64,000 bases of DNA from Pseudotabrizicola sp. Its GTDB lineage: Bacteria; Pseudomonadota; Alphaproteobacteria; Rhodobacterales; Rhodobacteraceae. Below the pieces are notes generated by a model. It was not told where the DNA came from, did no database searches, and was given only the letters and a program-made list of their open reading frames with translations. The position numbers were made by a program, and so were the translations under genes. Shown piece after piece: positions 63,093 to 64,000 of the stretch; the stretch's first letter is position 1, and the number at the start of each line of letters is the position of its first letter. The DNA lies in assembly GCF_030656345.1 (NCBI RefSeq), contig NZ_JAUSNR010000023.1, positions 62,001 through 126,000 on the forward strand. Reading direction: 5' to 3'.

Positions 63093-64000
63093 GGCAAAAG
63101 ATCTTTCAGGCGCAGGGCGGCGATGCGTTCCACCTGTGCGCAGGCGGTGGTGAATTCGGTGGCGGTGTCATTGGCGATGCGGGCGTGGAATGCCGCGAGG
63201 ATGCTGTCTTTGGTATTGTCGCGCACGGCGATGATGAAGGGAAAGCCGTGCTTGGCCACGTAATCGGTGTTGAGCCGCGCGAAGGCCGCGCGTTCGGCAT
63301 CGGTCAGCGCATCGAGCGCCGCGCTGGCCTGTTCGGCGGTGGACTCGGGCGTCAGCCGTTTTGCGGCGGCGAGTTTGCCGGCAAGGTCGGGGTGCGCGGT
63401 CAGCACGCCCAGCTTTTCCGCCGGACCGGCGCTGCGGAACATCCGGGTCAGGGCAGAGTGCACCCCGGCGGCACAGTCATGCGCGGGGCCGAGTTCCAGA
63501 TCATGGGCGCGCTCTGCGATCCATGGGGAATGCTCATAGATGCTGCCGAAGCGTTCGACAAAGCGGGCTTTGGTCATCTGGCTGGGCCGTTCAAAGCGCT
63601 GGTGCGGGTGGGTTGCGGCCCAATGGCGGGCGATGTCGATGCGGCGGGGGAACCAGACGCCATCATGGCCCTGCGCATAATCGAGAAAGCGTTGCAGCCC
63701 CGCGAACTTGCCGGGCCGCCCGATCAGGCGGTTGTGCAAGCCGATGGAGAACATCTTGGCGCTGCCATCGGTGCCTTCGGCGTAGAGCGTGTCGAAGCTG
63801 TCTTTCAGGTATTGAAAGAACTGCTCGCCGGTGATGTAGCCCGGCGCGGTGGCGAAACGCATGTCGTTGGCCTCCAGCGTGTAGGGGATGACCAGCTGGT
63901 CATGGTCACCGACCTCGCGCCAATAGGGCAGGTCGTCATCGTAGGTGTCGGAAATCCATGCGAGTTTGCGCGTTTCGGCGGTCAGCTGTACCGTGTTCAT
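63089..64000 (-). CDS. puuE: Bifunctional allantoinase PuuE / OHCU decarboxylase (partial, N-terminus outside window)
   Basis: The last 303 codons are present. The N-terminal part (TYDDDLPYWREV, IPYTLEANDMRFA, FSIGLHNRLIGRPG) is the end of a polysaccharide-deacetylase-type allantoinase; from about residue 140 the segment FGSIYEHSPWIAERAH, HPDLAGKLAAAKRL and STAEQASAALDAL is 2-oxo-4-hydroxy-4-carboxy-5-ureidoimidazoline decarboxylase (UraD). The ATG at 64000 is almost certainly internal: full-length fusions have about 165 more N-terminal residues. It decarboxylates OHCU and opens allantoin, upstream of allE and allA. Confidence 0.9.
   Translation of the reverse strand: MNTVQLTAETRKLAWISDTYDDDLPYWREVGDHDQLVIPYTLEANDMRFATAPGYITGEQFFQYLKDSFDTLYAEGTDGSAKMFSIGLHNRLIGRPGKFAGLQRFLDYAQGHDGVWFPRRIDIARHWAATHPHQRFERPSQMTKARFVERFGSIYEHSPWIAERAHDLELGPAHDCAAGVHSALTRMFRSAGPAEKLGVLTAHPDLAGKLAAAKRLTPESTAEQASAALDALTDAERAAFARLNTDYVAKHGFPFIIAVRDNTKDSILAAFHARIANDTATEFTTACAQVERIAALRLKDLLP

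Noticed and set aside
63998-64000. ATG at the last bases as the start of the allantoinase
   Set aside because: Domain content begins mid-way through the deacetylase fold; the gene must extend beyond the window.

Overview
The window is GC-rich chromosomal DNA that looks like a member of the Rhodobacteraceae (Alphaproteobacteria, Rhodobacter/Gemmobacter/Paracoccus neighbourhood; genus not determinable by eye). The basis is gene content and order: chvI-chvG-hprK-rapZ-EIIA-HPr, acpS-lepB-rnc-era-DUF1491-recO, an ATP-type PEP carboxykinase, a 555-residue methylsuccinyl-CoA dehydrogenase of the ethylmalonyl-CoA pathway, and a complete beta-hydroxyaspartate cycle (bhc) cluster. I see no rRNA, tRNA, CRISPR array, prophage or insertion sequence. 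Both strands are densely coded and many gene pairs share ATGA or TGATG overlaps.

Layout. 1-3.8 kb: end of a FAD oxidoreductase, an FMN reductase/lrgB/lrgA operon, a polytopic membrane protein with an ATTC-N8-GAAT dyad in front of it, and a GNAT acetyltransferase. 3.9-10 kb: smc and a coupled small gene, a lytic transglycosylase, and cbiB. 10-14.4 kb: a MalY-type C-S lyase and three tandem deformylase-type genes running into fmt; the third copy has lost its metal and catalytic residues. 14.4-20.9 kb: small membrane proteins, a TetR regulator, rnhA, a VPLPA-CTERM surface protein, ispH, a Stf0 sulfotransferase and a NYN protein. 21-31.2 kb: folK, rpoZ, rsh (ppGpp), two DUF2062 paralogues, pdxJ, and the acpS to recO housekeeping run.

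31-43.8 kb: an MFS transporter, mcd, a TSUP exporter, and pckA divergent from the ChvI-ChvG envelope and acid-stress two-component system. The latter is followed by HPr kinase, RapZ, an EIIA(Man) domain and HPr, i.e. a regulatory PTS branch with no sugar permease in view. An acyltransferase and 3-hydroxybutyryl-CoA dehydrogenase follow. 43.9-51.5 kb: a DUF6473 gene, etfA/etfB (electron acceptor of acyl-CoA dehydrogenases such as Mcd), PduO-type cobalamin adenosyltransferase, an SDR, an SH3 protein and parC. 51.6-58.2 kb: bhcR divergent from bhcA-B-C-D, then a divergent GAPDH paralogue. 58.3-64 kb: a BciB/FrhB-like flavo-iron-sulfur reductase, a GNAT, and a purine-ureide operon (puuE-uraD fusion, allE, allA, purine permease) running off the window edge.

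Metabolic theme: Mcd, ETF, HbdA and PckA serve growth on C2 compounds and gluconeogenesis. The bhc genes convert glyoxylate plus glycine to oxaloacetate without CO2 loss. Ureide breakdown through AllA releases further glyoxylate, so the bhc and urate/allantoin loci could feed each other.

The most striking unexplained structure is non-coding. At least eleven copies of a short dispersed element (GGAGTATTT, a 3-6 nt spacer, then AAGRTGMAA, usually preceded by a GC hairpin) sit at gene ends. Six copies form three inverted pairs between convergent genes. One copy supplies the start codon of a secreted protein and one lies inside the bhc operon. Two loci also carry 11-bp-phased GTATG repeats.
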